64,000 nucleotides of DNA from Linepithema humile (taxonomy: Eukaryota > Arthropoda > Insecta > Hymenoptera > Formicidae): positions 21,340,532 through 21,404,531 of the forward strand of contig NC_090131.1 of assembly GCF_040581485.1 (NCBI RefSeq), read 5' to 3'. Positions 22,001 to 35,157 of this stretch are shown piece after piece. Below the pieces are notes generated by a model. It saw only the letters and a program-made list of their open reading frames with translations. It was not told where the DNA came from and did no database searches. A program made the position numbers and the translations under genes. Within the stretch, counting starts at the first letter, position 1, and every line of letters begins with the position of its first letter.

Positions 22001-24504
22001 CTTAGGATACATTTACTAAACTACCGATAAGAAATCTTGTTTTTTCATCCAACATATTTGGCGGCTTTCGCCCTTTGGCCCGAACTGCGAGCAGCCAGTT
22101 AAATTTATCGGCGACAGGAAAATGGATGAAGCGCCTCAAGAGAATTTTCCGATAAACGAACAGAAAAATACGAGGAAATATGATTTAACGCGAAAATAGG
22201 AACTTAATCGACTTGCACTCACGATTATATCTACTAGCTGTAAATTATTGTAATAATAGATTTTTTTTTAGACATTCATGAACCGTTTACCTAAAAATAT
22301 GTGACGAACATGTGCCATTTCTTCGAAATTTCGAAACTTTCACACATTTTATTATTTTATTTCAAATAAATGAACAACTTTAATATTATTTCAGCTAGAC
22401 ATGCATTAAATTTTATGAATCTTTAAAAGATTTAGAGAGCTATTATCTTGAAATCAGAAATAATGACGATCCACGATTGTTCGCGCCACAACTAATGCAA
22501 TAAGCGAAAATTAACTTTAGAGAATACACACGAGTAATTCACATGTTTATCTATAGATCTTCTATGTAAAATATGCGGAAAATTTTTAAATCTATTTCAC
22601 AGATGCCGGTTACGGCAAAGAGAATCCGATGCATAAAAGTCATACTCTTTGTTCGCGTTTTGAAAAACTATGAGCTGTTCGCCGTTTTTCGCAAACATAA
22701 AATGCAATTCGGGTGGCCGCGACATGGGTATAGGGAATAATGTACATTTTCACGCGACGCGACGTATCCTGGATGATTTTTTTTTTTTGTACGCAATGCG
22801 AGTACATGTGTGTAGCAGGGGTGAAGCCGGTAGTCGCACACATATATAACATGGAATAATAAATGGAGAATCCCGAAGGGGATTTGTTTGACACGCCGCA
22901 AGGTACTGGTGCGGTCACCCCGTAGTGCTATCCATAAATCATAATTCGCCCCGACAAAGTATAAGGCTTGAGCATCGTTACCGCGGACAGTGATGGAGTT
23001 TTTGTAGTACTTTGCACTACTTTTATTATCCGCGTATCGCGAGATTACTCAATGTCTTTTGCCATTCATCTAATTGTCCTCATACCGCTATATATGTAGC
23101 GTAGTAGAAGAAAGGAAACAAGGTGAAAGCCATAATCAGAATGACCGCGTCGTTCTATCTATCAAGAATTTTATATTCTGTTAGATCTGTCATCGCGAAA
23201 ATATGTAAATGCTTTGCTATTCTTTGTTATGCCAACTTTAAAATCAAGCGAACGACCGTACATGTAGAAATAAATTTAACGTGACTAGATATTTTTCTTC
23301 TATAATAAACGTTAACAAATGTCAACAAAATAATAGTGAAATATGCAGAAGATAAATGCATAACATAAATAAAATCACGACGAGAACATAATGTTATAAA
23401 TATATACAAATATAAGCTTATTGTTAGCCTGACGATTGAGAAATGAAAAAATTGTCTTGATAATTTATAAGCGTCAAATATTGCACATCGAATTGCAAAA
23501 ATATCGACTTGCAGTAGCTCGCGGATAAAAATGGATGCAGTGTCATTGCAACCAAAAATAGAACAATGGATCCACTATCGGTTTCACCGTTCAGTCATGA
23601 AACTGAATGCAGATAGATCGGTTAACTCCACGCGCAAACTTCCGAGAATGGATTTCGGAAATGAAGATCACTTTCAATCACTAAAATATGCAGCTGTCAT
23701 TGAGAAAACTGAAAAGTTCTAGCGGATAGAGATATCGAAATATATGCTGTCGATATGTAATTCCTTCGGGAACGAAGTTCCCTGATATCGATATGCGCCT
23801 TACGTGTGGGATTTGGCCCACGAGAAAAAGGGAAACAAACACACAGTCGCGGAAATACAAACGGGCTTGCGCCGTTATATCGTACAAGATGATCTCATAG
23901 GTATGCATGAAGCATAACGAGTGTCGAACTGAGCCAATTACGGGCCATAATTACGGGATTGGTCATGCGGGGGTGGCCGTGTCTCATTAGCCCGGTTCTT
24001 CCTTGCAACTAACTTGCCCGCGCACCGGTCGTCTAATTTGGAAAGTTGTTTAACCGAAAGCGCTTACCCATGCACCCAGATTGGGGACACTGCGCGCGCT
24101 CGATGTGTATACACACGCTGGAGGGTCCAGGATGGAGGAGAGCGTATCCCTCGGGAGACTGCGTCTGATATTCACGCTGCGGCACACGACCAGGCTACTG
24201 CAACTTGAGTTCACCGGGCAAACATTTATAATTTTGCTTACATGCTCCATTTTACTTTTTCTTTTTCGCGACGTAATGCTGTTACCCGCTATCCGGCATC
24301 TCATTATTCGATAAATATTTGCTATTCAAATATTTGACAGTGATAGGTAAGATAATACAAGAATGAGTCAAGAAATTTCCGAAAAATTATTATAAAAAAC
24401 TAAGTAACAGTCTTTTTTTCTTTGCATAACTCTCGTGTTTATTAACACACCTTTTCCACGGTTTTAGATAGCTTTTTTATTTCTCAAAAAAAAAAATATT
24501 TTAC
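19063..24504. other. Non-coding stretch
   Basis: No supported gene. GC-richer islands near 19.5-19.8 kb, 21.1-21.5 kb and 24.0-24.3 kb give chance ORFs on both strands at once. They have no recognisable domains and no splice structure that extends them. Confidence 0.45.
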
Positions 24505-24729
24505 TTAAAAAATTATCTAGTTATGTATTGCAGCTTTAAGCTCGTTATTATTAGGAAAGCGGCTTCCATTTCAATTCAAATCCTCTCAGATTTTTTTTAA
24601 TAATCCAAATGGGTGGTAATTATAGATGATGCTAGACTTAAACTGTGGAGAGAATATGGTAAGACACTTTCCTAATTATGACGAGCTTAAAAGCTGCGAT
24701 GCAGTTAGGTGACTAGATAATTTTTTAAC
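24505..24729. repeat. 225-bp TTAA-flanked MITE-like element
   Basis: Terminal inverted repeats of about 50 bp (left AAAATTATCTAGTTATG ... GCAGCTTTAAGCTCGTTAT; right arm is the reverse complement with a few differences). The outermost bases are TTAA on both sides, like the target duplication of piggyBac-type elements. No coding capacity. A run of 25 A follows at 24731-24755. Confidence 0.7.
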
Positions 24730-27700
24730 AAAAAAAAAAAAAAAAAAAAAAAAAATTGCTGATGCACTAAAGAAATGTGTTGAAAAACATGGCAATGTAT
24801 TATGTAAAAAAATATAGTAGCGTTTGAATTTTTATAATAAATACATATTTTTTAATAATAACTTTGCAGAAACTTGTTGACGCAAATGGTTTGCTTTAAT
24901 ATTCTAATGCTTTCACATTTTTTTTTAGTGTTGCACCAGTAATGCTAAAATTCAAGAAAAATGATATACGAGAGTGCGTTGCATTATCGAAATAAAGTTT
25001 GATCGCGAAAAAAGCGCAGGACTCGCGAAACATTCAACTAGTCGCGAATTTATGGTACAGGTCACATCGGGGCAAACAATGGCGCATCTATTTAACTTGC
25101 TTCTGTGCTTGCGCGCAAAATGGAAAGATAAGCGTGTAGGATTTATACGTCAGCGGCGTTTCATAGCGATGACCGACGCGCACATGTGCGATCGTGATAC
25201 CGCGGACGCGTCGTGCTGTCCACCAAATTGACATGTTTCTGATCGAGTATGTTTTTCTACGTTTTAGAATCGGGATTGACTCGATTTTTACTCGTCTAAA
25301 TAAGAGCCGTTTCCGTTCACTCGCGATATTCAAGTAAATGGTATGCTAACAGACAAGCTCGCGATTAGTTACCGCGGTGTCGGCGAATTGCGCTGCGGCA
25401 AATAGCGCTTGCAGGTCGTTCGATGGCACATTGCGGTCCCCATATGCAAATCAAAATAGGTACCGGAACCGCTTCCGAACGTAATTTACGGCAACGAAAC
25501 GCTCGACCGTGCCATCCGCCCGGCTCTACTGCCAGAAAATGCATTACGACTTGAATAGCCCGACCGCTTGTTTTTCGATGTCGCGCGTAATTCGTTGGTG
25601 GCCTAAAGCTTAAAATATTATACAGGAAATTATTACAATGAAAGCCACAATAATGTGCAATACAAATTAGGCTGCTGTATTTTCGAAAACAAGATGTGCA
25701 TTGATATTGCATTTATAATTAATTTTAAAAGTCTTTTGTGTTAAACATATTGCATTTTATCAATACTCCTGTGAAATTTTGTTTTTGACAAGGATTATGA
25801 TTTTACGTAATTTATTACTACATATTATTAATGAAATTTATTTGTGAAATATCTTGACTACAGTTTGGCATAATTTTTACGATATTATGAGCTTACGCAG
25901 TCACGCAAATTACACGGTTAAAAGGATAAAAGTTTAGCAACTATCACTTTGATGAACAAGGAAAGTTTAATATTTTAAATTCAAATTCTGAAAATTTAAA
26001 AAGTAAAAATCAAAATTAGAACGATATAAAATTATAATTTAGCACGTAAAATAATATATTGTTGTATTTATATTATATATTGTCGTCTGTTGACCTACTT
26101 TACCAGAAATTCGTAAATAACATTGCTTGACTTCCGTTCGTATTATCTAGATAAATTTTCAATTAATTCGATCACGCGCGGTAGACGTGCCGTTTCGAAG
26201 AGACACGTAAATAAATAGATCAATATTGCGATATGTGACGTTTGCACACGCACACACGCGTATATAATTTTACATGGATATATTTATAAAGAATACCAAA
26301 ATAAAAAAGTGACACGAAATGACGCGATACCATGGGAATTTACATACTATGTCACAATGGGTTACAATACCATTTAATTCATTTTTCACCAGAGTAATGG
26401 GGATGAACACTCACGGGGAATTATACTTTATCGTTTGTGCGGCATAAAAAGGCGCGGCCTATTACCGAGACCGCCTTGATGGCTGGGCTCTTAATATTCG
26501 CGCCAATTATTCCTTTCGATCGGCAGCAGCGCGCCGAAGAGGTTCTCTGTTAGCTCGATTGTGGCAATATTGATTCTTGCGCCTGACACAGGAGCCGAAT
26601 CGGGCCGCAGCTCGTGGCGCGGCGTTATCGCCGTTTAAAACCACCGGTCGACGTTCTGATGAACCGCTCGGCAATGTTTGTCGAGCGCGCCAGAATAAAA
26701 TTCGCACGATATTCATTTTTCCAAGCGGTTTCGCGAGTCACGCCAAATGAATCGGAAATATATATATTGCGTTATGTGGTCCGCTTATATTGCCGTGTTA
26801 CATATTTTGTCAAGATACCGATATCAGCTTTAAACCGTTTCTTCGTCTACACTGCAAAATACGCTACGCTTGTGTGAGATACTGTAACGATAAACAACGC
26901 AAACCATTATTTATGACTACTACGTCACGATGTTATACATCGTATGATTATTTATAGCAAATGCAACGCCGCGAATCTGATAAGAGTCTGCGACACACAA
27001 TGCAAATCTATATGTATAGAGTACGATTTTTATACCAATGGATTACATGATATCGCTTAAAAATCGTATATACGACGTAGAGACTCATTAGGAGTTAGTA
27101 TGTCTCCATTATGGTATAGCCATTTCGTAAATTATGCTCGATTGTTCAACATATACTTACGGTACACAATTCATACACAGTATCTTCTTTCTGTTTACGC
27201 AATTATCGAGATGATATATTCGCATTCCATAATGAAAGTATACCTAAGATAATTAAAGATGCCTAGTGTATTTAAAAACTGTTCTGCTTACAAAAGTAAT
27301 GGTATCAGAAAATTGCGCGTTTATGGAGAATAAATAACGCACGTATATAATAATATATTTGATACAATTCTATTATATTATTTTTTTAAGATTAAATATA
27401 TATTATACGATATAATCGTAGAGTCTATTTTCATAAAAAGAGATTTTCAATGAATAATAAACGTTTTATCGGTTTCAAGCGGTTTCGTATGCCACATTTA
27501 TTCTGTATGTATTCTTTCATCTGTTACCGCAACTCGATATTCCTAATTTTGGATCTATATATCACGGTTTAGTGCCATTAATCAAATGTGAACAATTCGC
27601 CTTTAGCGAAACGAAATGGGTCGGTAATCGATAACGATAAAAAACAAGTGTTGTTGAGTAGACTCTTTGTTTACCGTATTGCGATCTCGCTTCTGTTTTT
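24730..27700. other. Non-coding stretch with poly-A tract
   Basis: Poly-A at 24731-24755; GC-richer patches near 25.0-25.6 kb and 26.4-26.7 kb. No gene supported. Confidence 0.45.
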
Positions 27701-27790
27701 GATAGTATAGGGCACGTTCGCTATATAGGTAATTTTGCAATAATTGATAGTATAGGGTACTTTCGCAATATACGTAATTTTGTAATAATT
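27701..27790 (+). repeat. Two-copy 45-bp tandem repeat
   Basis: Units 27701-27745 and 27746-27790 both start GATAGTATAGGG and differ at five positions. Confidence 0.85.
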
Positions 27791-29493
27791 TTTAGTTTGT
27801 TTAGTATAGAAAAGAAGACTGAGAGGTAGCTTTCTTGATCGCAGTACGGTGACACTAATACTTGTATCGCTTGTATATAATACAAACTTTTACGAGGTAG
27901 ATAATTCTGCGCTTCTCCTTTAAAAACTTATCGCAAAATTGCCTATATCAAGAAAATACTTTACTTTACCCTATATGTATAATCAGTAATATACAAGGTG
28001 GGTGAAAGAGAGGCGAAGGATGTTTGAAACACTTTTTTGTTCAATTATGATACAGAAACAAATAGCGATTGATCAAAGAATAATTAAGAAAAATATTAAG
28101 CTTTGATAGAATATCTCTCTATTATTTTTATGAACAGAACAAATCGTTACCTGTATATTTCATCTATTATTTTTATTAATCAAGAACAGCAGCGTTGCGG
28201 AATACAAATGTGATTATCGCAACTGCAGGGCTGTGAATCTGGTTAATGAGAGCATATTGAAAAATAAACATATGGGCTAAGCAAATACCAAACGTGCGAT
28301 TATACCATGTTACATATTTACGCAAGAGCATTGAGATATGAACTGCAATTTCACGTCAATGTTGCAATGAATGAGCCTGCGGCAGCATTCGTGCATGCAG
28401 ACGTTGTCGGTGTTGTGAGCGAATTTCACGAAATATTTCAAGTTCCCAGTTCCCAACAGCGATTAGCAAATTGTACTCTTGCTACTTATATGTCACAATT
28501 TTATGCAAATACGACATTATGTCATATCACTCTTTACGATACATGTTAAATTTATTCCGTCATTTTTATAGGACTCCGATAAAAGAGTCAAACATTTTAC
28601 ATGTCCAAACTGTTCGAACAAATTTGAAAGAAAAAATGTAAACATCAAATTCGAATATTTTTTAACATACCTTCAGCTCGAAAAGTTTATTATTTAATGT
28701 TTGATTTCGAGATTCAAATTGCTTGAAATTTTTGAGAGCTATAAGTAATAAATAAATAATAAATTTATTTTAAAAAGACAAGCAAGCGACAGGAAAAATC
28801 GAAAATTCTGCTGTTAATTTTTTATGCCATCCACCGTAGTTATATTAAATTCAAAATATTTTCCTAAGCTTTCGTTATTTCTAGATACAAAAAATAAGAT
28901 ATGTTCGCGTTTTAAAACATTTAAGGCATTTGATTATCTCGTATTATAGCAAATAAATAAAATATGTAAATTACACAATTAAAGATATATTATATATTCG
29001 CACGGGATGAAATGCCTGAGTCGCTAATCGCGGAAGCTGATTAATCCTGCGAATAATAAATCAGTAATTATTTGTCGGCAATAATCTTATAATATTTGTC
29101 GCAATTGCGATTTAAAATGTAATAACAAATATATGGAGCAATTTTCCGCTATCATTTATCCTGCTTGAGTGCCGTTATGCAAATGGTAGCAAGGTGATAA
29201 CGCGTAGACAACAGCGCACGTATGCTGCATATGCCGTGTCGTAGATCACAAAAGACATATAAGCAACCACCGACATCGTGAGCTAGCACCAAAATACTTT
29301 AACACGCAGTGGTGTTTATGTTTTTTGCGACTACGCTTGGCGTACGTGCGCTGTTGACACACAAGCAGAGTAAACGATAGTGGAAATCGCTAACAAGTAT
29401 TTTTCACATGTTTAAGATTTATAATTATTTCTAACATTCATTTAAAAGTTTTAGATTCTTTTAATTAATGTACCAAAGCTAGATTTTTTTATC
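27791..29493. other. Non-coding stretch
   Basis: No supported gene. An 80-codon ORF at 28307-28549 has no recognised motif and no splice context. Confidence 0.45.
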
Positions 29494-29665
29494 ATACGGA
29501 GAACTTTATATAAAAAGTTACTATGTACGGCAGTAGCCGCGGTCCATGGAGGCATTATAAAAATTTTTACTATGTTTTTCACACGTGAAACACAGTAAAA
29601 ATTTTCGGTCCACGCGGCTACACTGCCGTACATAGTAATTTTTAATATAGAATTTTCTTCGTGTA
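29494..29665. repeat. About 170-bp palindromic MITE-like element
   Basis: Left arm ACTATGTACGGCAGTAGCCG and right arm CGGCTACACTGCCGTACATA are inverted copies. Similarity extends outward through TATATAAAAAGT/AATTTTTAATATA and inward to CACACG/CGTG at about 29581. The arms contain AAAAATTTTTACT and AGTAAAAATTTT. No coding capacity. Confidence 0.75.
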
Positions 29666-32663
29666 CATTGTGTATGTGTACATTAATCTTCGTTCACTTT
29701 TGCTTTATTTATCATTCTCAATTACCACAATATTATCGTGCATTGAATTAAATATTGTGAAAGATAAATAAAAATTAAAATTTATTGCGCGATTGATTAT
29801 AATCGAAATAATTAAATAATAATAATTATTATTATTATAAACAAGGCTCTGCAATGAAACTCGATTATTAATTCATTTCGTGGAAAATGAAATGTATTTT
29901 TTTTAAACGTTTGATTATTTCGTTGGATTCGCGGCACATTGATGACGAGTGTTAAACGTAACGTCGGTGTAACATGAAATTGACAAAAAGGTTTTCTAGT
30001 ACCTGGCGAGCAACCGGGACAATTGCTGCACGAGTGGTTCGTGCAACGAACGTTAGCCTGTCGAAAATTATTGTCCGCCTGGCAGCCTTGACGTAACTGT
30101 ATGTTTTTTTTTGGTCCTTTTTTTATTACACAGGTGTAAGTCCTTCTCTTATCGATTAACAGATAAGTGTCGCGGCGCATCACATTAATACGCGCGACGA
30201 AACGATTTAACGGATAGTTAAATAGAATTAATTATAGTTTCGTGAAAATGCGGTAATTAACAGGCGTGAGAATGATATCACGACTCACCGCGCCGTACGT
30301 TCTATTTAACGCGAAATTCAGGGTTATTACTCGCCACCCTGCGGAAAAGTTACGCCACGCGCTATTAGCGTTTCGTTCACTTTCCTCGAAAACGAGCACT
30401 CTTTTTATTGATGAGAACATTCCGGGAGTTTTCTGCTCTGCAAATCTGCACTTCGGTCGTCTTGCGCGGTTTTGCCGCTAAAAAATGACACAACTCTTCG
30501 CGACATAAAAGCGCAAAGTTCGTGCTCAAGCTAATCGCTTGAACGTGGAAGTTTCGCTTTTGTTTTTACACCAGGTATTTTTATTGCATCGTGTAGTGGA
30601 AGATTACTTCCGCAGTTACGTGGTCGTTGCAACAGGTAGACACACCCCAAAAAAGAAACTTCTTGACAAGTATTCGATAAGATAAAGCTGTTTTAAACTC
30701 CTTATCCAATGAAATTCCCTTCGTCGCGTGACATTTGATTATGAGACGATCGCTAAGATTTGTACGTGATATATTATTTTCGTGCACTTCTACTACCGTG
30801 ATATTCGATGAATACTACCGAATATCGCATAAATATTATCAATAAGAACGTTCGTTTTCATGTTGTAATGCTGTTTTATTGCCGAGTGCAACAATAGTTC
30901 ATGCATTACTGATTGTTCTTTACCCCGGCATTGTAAACACGCGAAAGATGTGATTAAATGAAACAATGAACCGCGCAGCATAACAGCAGGTGTTCTAAAG
31001 AATAATTAACGTGACACGTGCGATCGACGAGCGGCGTATTGTACCTGCACAACGAGCGCTGTACAATTATTAAGAGGTCCAAATAACCAGCAACAAATTT
31101 TTCACCGCTTTAATAATGATTAATGCCTTGCGGAATTTTCAACATTGCCAGAATACGAGCCAGAATACGAGTCGATTTGTCCACCGACGACCACCAATGC
31201 AGTAGGTTTTCGCTAAAATAAATTTGATCAGATTTACGTAATTTGTTTAACATCTTGCTCAGCTTTTTAAAAAAAATTTATTTATTTGTTTTATACGTTT
31301 ATTGTTCTATAATTTGTCTCATATGCTGTCAATTAGACCCGAATTGGTCTTAAGGGATTCTTCCGCAATCGTTGCTCGTAATGAATCCGGTTCAGAGCGC
31401 CGAGAGACTCAATTAGACTACGTCCAAAGAGAGTCGAATGACCACAGCTCTGAGATTCCAGGCAGTCACAAGGGTCAATTGCATAATTCGGCATAGCAGT
31501 GCAGTTGATCTATCCGCCCATTCGCATCGGTGCGTTATTCTCGAAAGAAGACACGAGCGACAGAATCTAATCTCGTTATCCGCCAACGCCCTAAACATTC
31601 TACCGTTCGAGAAAATTATTCGCTTAAACCGGTCTTCACCGGTTTAATTGATCGCGAACGGATTGTTGAGAAGTTTAATTGCAGGGATGCTGCTCTCCGA
31701 GACCCCACGGGGAAACGCGTGGAATTGAATTTCGTAGAGTGCCCCAGGGTCAACTGCGTTTTCCGTACCTTTGGTTTTCGGTCCTCCCGTTGGAAAAAAA
31801 ATAAAATAAAATGACAAACGAAAGTGTCGGGTGAACCTCTAATTTGGTAGAAAACCGCGATAATTACGGTAATTCGTTGCGAATAAACGTGTACAGCATG
31901 CGACACCAAACGGCTATGGTCGAGCGGATCGTTAGCGACGCGCTTATCCTCGTAACAATATTCAGGTTTCCTTAGCAGCGTGTACTATATGTACAAGGAC
32001 ACTGCGTATTATTAATGAACGTACATGTTCATTTTTCAACTTTTCCAGTCAAATCGAAGAGAATTTTCCGTGGCTGGATTAATGAAAGCCACTTCTTTAC
32101 ATAGAACGACTGTGGAATTAATGTTAGATTAAGGAAAGCCATTTGCAAAATGTGAAACGACTTTAAGCATTTATGTCGTATACGTGTGCAGAGTAAAGTA
32201 GTATAATTGCGAGATACATAGTTTTTCTCCGTTGTAAAAATTGATTATTTATTTAATGATTATTTAATTGCTGCCGCACATGTACAAAATTGAGAATTTT
32301 TTTCTTTTTATTGCGGGATGTTGTCGCATTTATACATATATTTCACTATTATAATTATCTTGATTAAATTTACCTTCTATTTACAGTCGTGTAATATTTG
32401 TACATCTCTTGCAGTTTCATGTAACATATAATTTCCGTAGCAGTGCTTCACATGTGCGTCTGTACTGTCGAGCTTCACAGATTACAACGATTGTTGAACC
32501 TGCAGTATATTGCCTCCCATGTAAGAGGTCTAACTATAATTGAGATTCCGGGATACGTCTCAATACGAGTCACGAATTGGCTTGCGAATAACGTTGGATA
32601 ATTGTGGAGAGATGGTGGAGATGTCTCTCTCTCTCTCTCTTCCTTCTTCCCCCTCTCTCTCCT

Positions 32664-32711
<48 letters not shown>

Positions 32712-34439
32712 TGATGTTACATCGAGATAGCAGACGAAGGAGTAATAACAATGATGAATCTCTCGTGTATTCATGGTAAAGCAATCGATTTCGGCGCAAA
32801 ATATGCTAGTCAATATTTATGAATGAAACAAAGATAGGTATTGCAATAATATTTTCCATTCTATAAATGTTGAAAGTGTAGGAACATAATAGAAAACGTG
32901 CAAAACACTTAAGACGTATTTTAATTGGCGCGACAAATCAATACATAAAATGTAAAAAGTCTTAAATAGAAGTGTTTGCATTTATTTTTCTTCCGAATTA
33001 AACCGGTATGATATGTAACAGGATACAATAACTCGCAGATCCGTACAACCAAATATTTCCAAGTCCCTTTCCAAATTTGTTATCGCGAGCTCAAGATCCT
33101 TTGGACCTCTCGTTTCAGCTGTCTCTTTAACTCTCTCGTTGCGATTTCGTCTCGCGATTCTTTTCCGAGAAATCGGGTCTCCCTTCTTCGAACTCCTGAT
33201 GTCGCTTCTCATTAGAACAGCTGACTCGTCTATCCCTGTTTTTTAATGATTGTTTCGAGCCTATAGTTCGGCTGTCGTTCCTGACCTCGAAATCTGTTTA
33301 CTTTTCATTTAGCTATACGTTTTCAGCTTGCTTCGTCGTTTGTACCAGCGTATTTTCGATAAAAGTAAGATTTTTATAAAAGTAAGAGCTACAACATTGA
33401 TCCCAATGATCAAATCAATGATATTTAAATATGATAACATATTTTCTTCGCATTTCTTCGTATATTTTGATTAATTTTCTTCTAATGCTTGTAATAAAAT
33501 ATACATTTAATTAGTTTCTGGAAATAAAACACCAGTTTAATTATCTTAATGCTTAGGAAAAAACATGAATAATAAATTTACGTTGCATTCTATCGTTATA
33601 TATATAAAGATTTTTTCATATTTTATTATTAGAATAATTACGTGTTAACAAATTGCAAGCGAGAATTTTAATTGCAAGCGATATATGAGGAATATGAGAT
33701 ATGTTACATTTATAAGAGATAAGTTAAATACGTAGCATTCATGTAATTATTAAAATGCAATAATACATGATCTATATTTTGAATATACATATAACTTGGA
33801 ATATATGAAAGTTAATTATTCTTGCAACTTTTAAGCAATGTGCAATTACTTGAAAATGCAATTTGGTTGTATCATTGTAAATTAGAAATGATTAAACATG
33901 ATAACAATTTATATCCAAACATACATATAATAAACCAACATATACTATTACGTAGACGCGCCTTTTTAATAGAATAAGTTGGATTATTTTATAATTATTA
34001 TCTGCAGTATAGAGTTACAGGCTTCTAATTTTGAAACCTGTATATTAATTCCAAAATATATCAGACACACACGCACATTGCACTTATATTTTTTGCTTTG
34101 TTCTAATACATATAGCAATTTTATAATAATAATTTCAGGCTTGAGATATCAGACTTTAAACAAAATTAACTCTTATGCATTTATTTTCTGAAGCTTATTG
34201 TTCTGAGCTTATTGTACTGTCATAAGGACATAATAATAAGAAATATACATTGTAAAAAATATTTTTAATAACGTAATCTAAATCTAGAACTTAAAGAATT
34301 AAATATAACTAGTGACGGTATTTCTAGTAATCGTTAAATTTGTTTTACGCAATATTTTTTATAATATTACAGGAAAAAAAATCATATCTCCGCGTTTAGA
34401 ATAAAAAGATACAGCTTGTGTTTCTTTCTTTCTAGGTTG
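29666..34439. other. Non-coding stretch with a CT microsatellite
   Basis: No supported gene. Becomes locally CpG-rich near 30.2-31.9 kb. Holds the CT tract at 32624-32707, listed separately. Confidence 0.45.
32624..32707 (+). repeat. (CT)n microsatellite, interrupted
   Basis: About 84 bp of CT repeats with a few CCTTC interruptions. ORFs of alternating Arg-Glu or Ser-Leu here are artefacts. Confidence 0.95.
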
Positions 34440-35054
34440 AGAACAGAAATCGGGCACGGTATATTGGTCGCGCGTTCCTGGTGAAGATCAACAAGTAGTA
34501 TGAACTGGTGGGAGAGATCTCTGTTGTGTTTCCCGGAGAGGGGCTTGCTGGTGCGGCCTGGCGCGGGTAGAGAGCGAGGTCGGATGAGTGGGGGTGCATA
34601 CGGCACGGCGCTGTACGGGCGGAGGGGGAGAATTCCAGTCAGGCAAGCGAGTGAGAGCGAGCGGAGAGGGCGAAGTGTACGCGTTCTCTCGTAGCGTTCT
34701 CAGTCGGGTAGGCGCGTTTGCACGGCGTCGTTGGTATATACGGGCGTATCGTGTCCTTGTTTGCGGGACGGCGCGCTCGGTGCATTGACGGTGAAATATC
34801 GGCGCGAGTGTGACGTGTGTCTCTGGCTCGTTTTGTTTGATTTTCGCGAGAACGTCGGAAGAAAAATCAAAAGAAAAACACGATGAGAGGCGTGTGTGTA
34901 AGTGGTGTATAGTGATCGTTGAAACTGATCGCGCGTAGCAGAGTGAGAGCAGCCATCGGTTTCGCAAGAGGAGGACAATAGAGGAGGACTGCTGGTTCGC
35001 GGAAACGAAAACCGTTTGAGAGTGAAGACGACGGGACGACGGGGACCGTTGACG
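34440..35054 (+). promoter_or_regulatory. CpG-rich promoter and 5' UTR of the signal-peptide gene
   Basis: GC- and CpG-rich block that contrasts sharply with the AT-rich DNA before it. TCAGTC (A at 34702) is a candidate initiator, giving a 5' UTR of about 350 nt. It contains a 9-codon upstream ORF at 34883-34912. If transcription starts before 34500, a 64-codon upstream ORF (34500-34694) is also included. Many antisense ORFs here are by-products of the base composition. Confidence 0.5.
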
Positions 35055-35157
35055 ATGATCGAGAAATATGTCGGACGGCCCGGGGCGAGGCCCCGGTTTC
35101 TCCTCATGCAACCTGTCTTCGTCATCGCTGCCTATTTGCTGCTCCACGGAACTCTTG
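35055..35157 (+). CDS. First coding exon of a secreted or membrane protein (signal peptide)
   Basis: ATG at 35055 opens 34 codons plus one base, ending at a strong donor (CTTG before GTGAGT). The peptide has basic residues (KYVGRPGARPR) and then a hydrophobic core (FLLMQPVFVIAAYLLLHG), a typical signal peptide; a second in-frame Met inside it (MQPVFVIAAY) could also start one. The rest of the protein is not in this window as far as I can see, so the family is not identified. Long first introns after a signal-peptide exon are common in insect neural receptor and adhesion genes, but that is only a pointer. Confidence 0.65.

Noticed and set aside
28307..28549. 80-codon plus-strand ORF
   Set aside because: Residue composition looks plausible, but there is no family resemblance, splice context or promoter.
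32475..32813. ORFs of alternating Arg-Glu or Ser-Leu, also near 46.3, 53.2, 53.7 and 60.8 kb
   Set aside because: Direct translations of CT microsatellites on both strands.
34488..35147. 219-codon minus-strand ORF opposite the signal-peptide exon
   Set aside because: It lies antisense to a CpG-rich 5' UTR where all frames are open, is low in complexity (Arg/Ser/Pro rich) and has no domain.
35055..35157. Assignment of the signal-peptide exon to a nicotinic receptor subunit or an Ig-superfamily protein
   Set aside because: Only the signal peptide is visible and such peptides are not diagnostic; no second exon was found.
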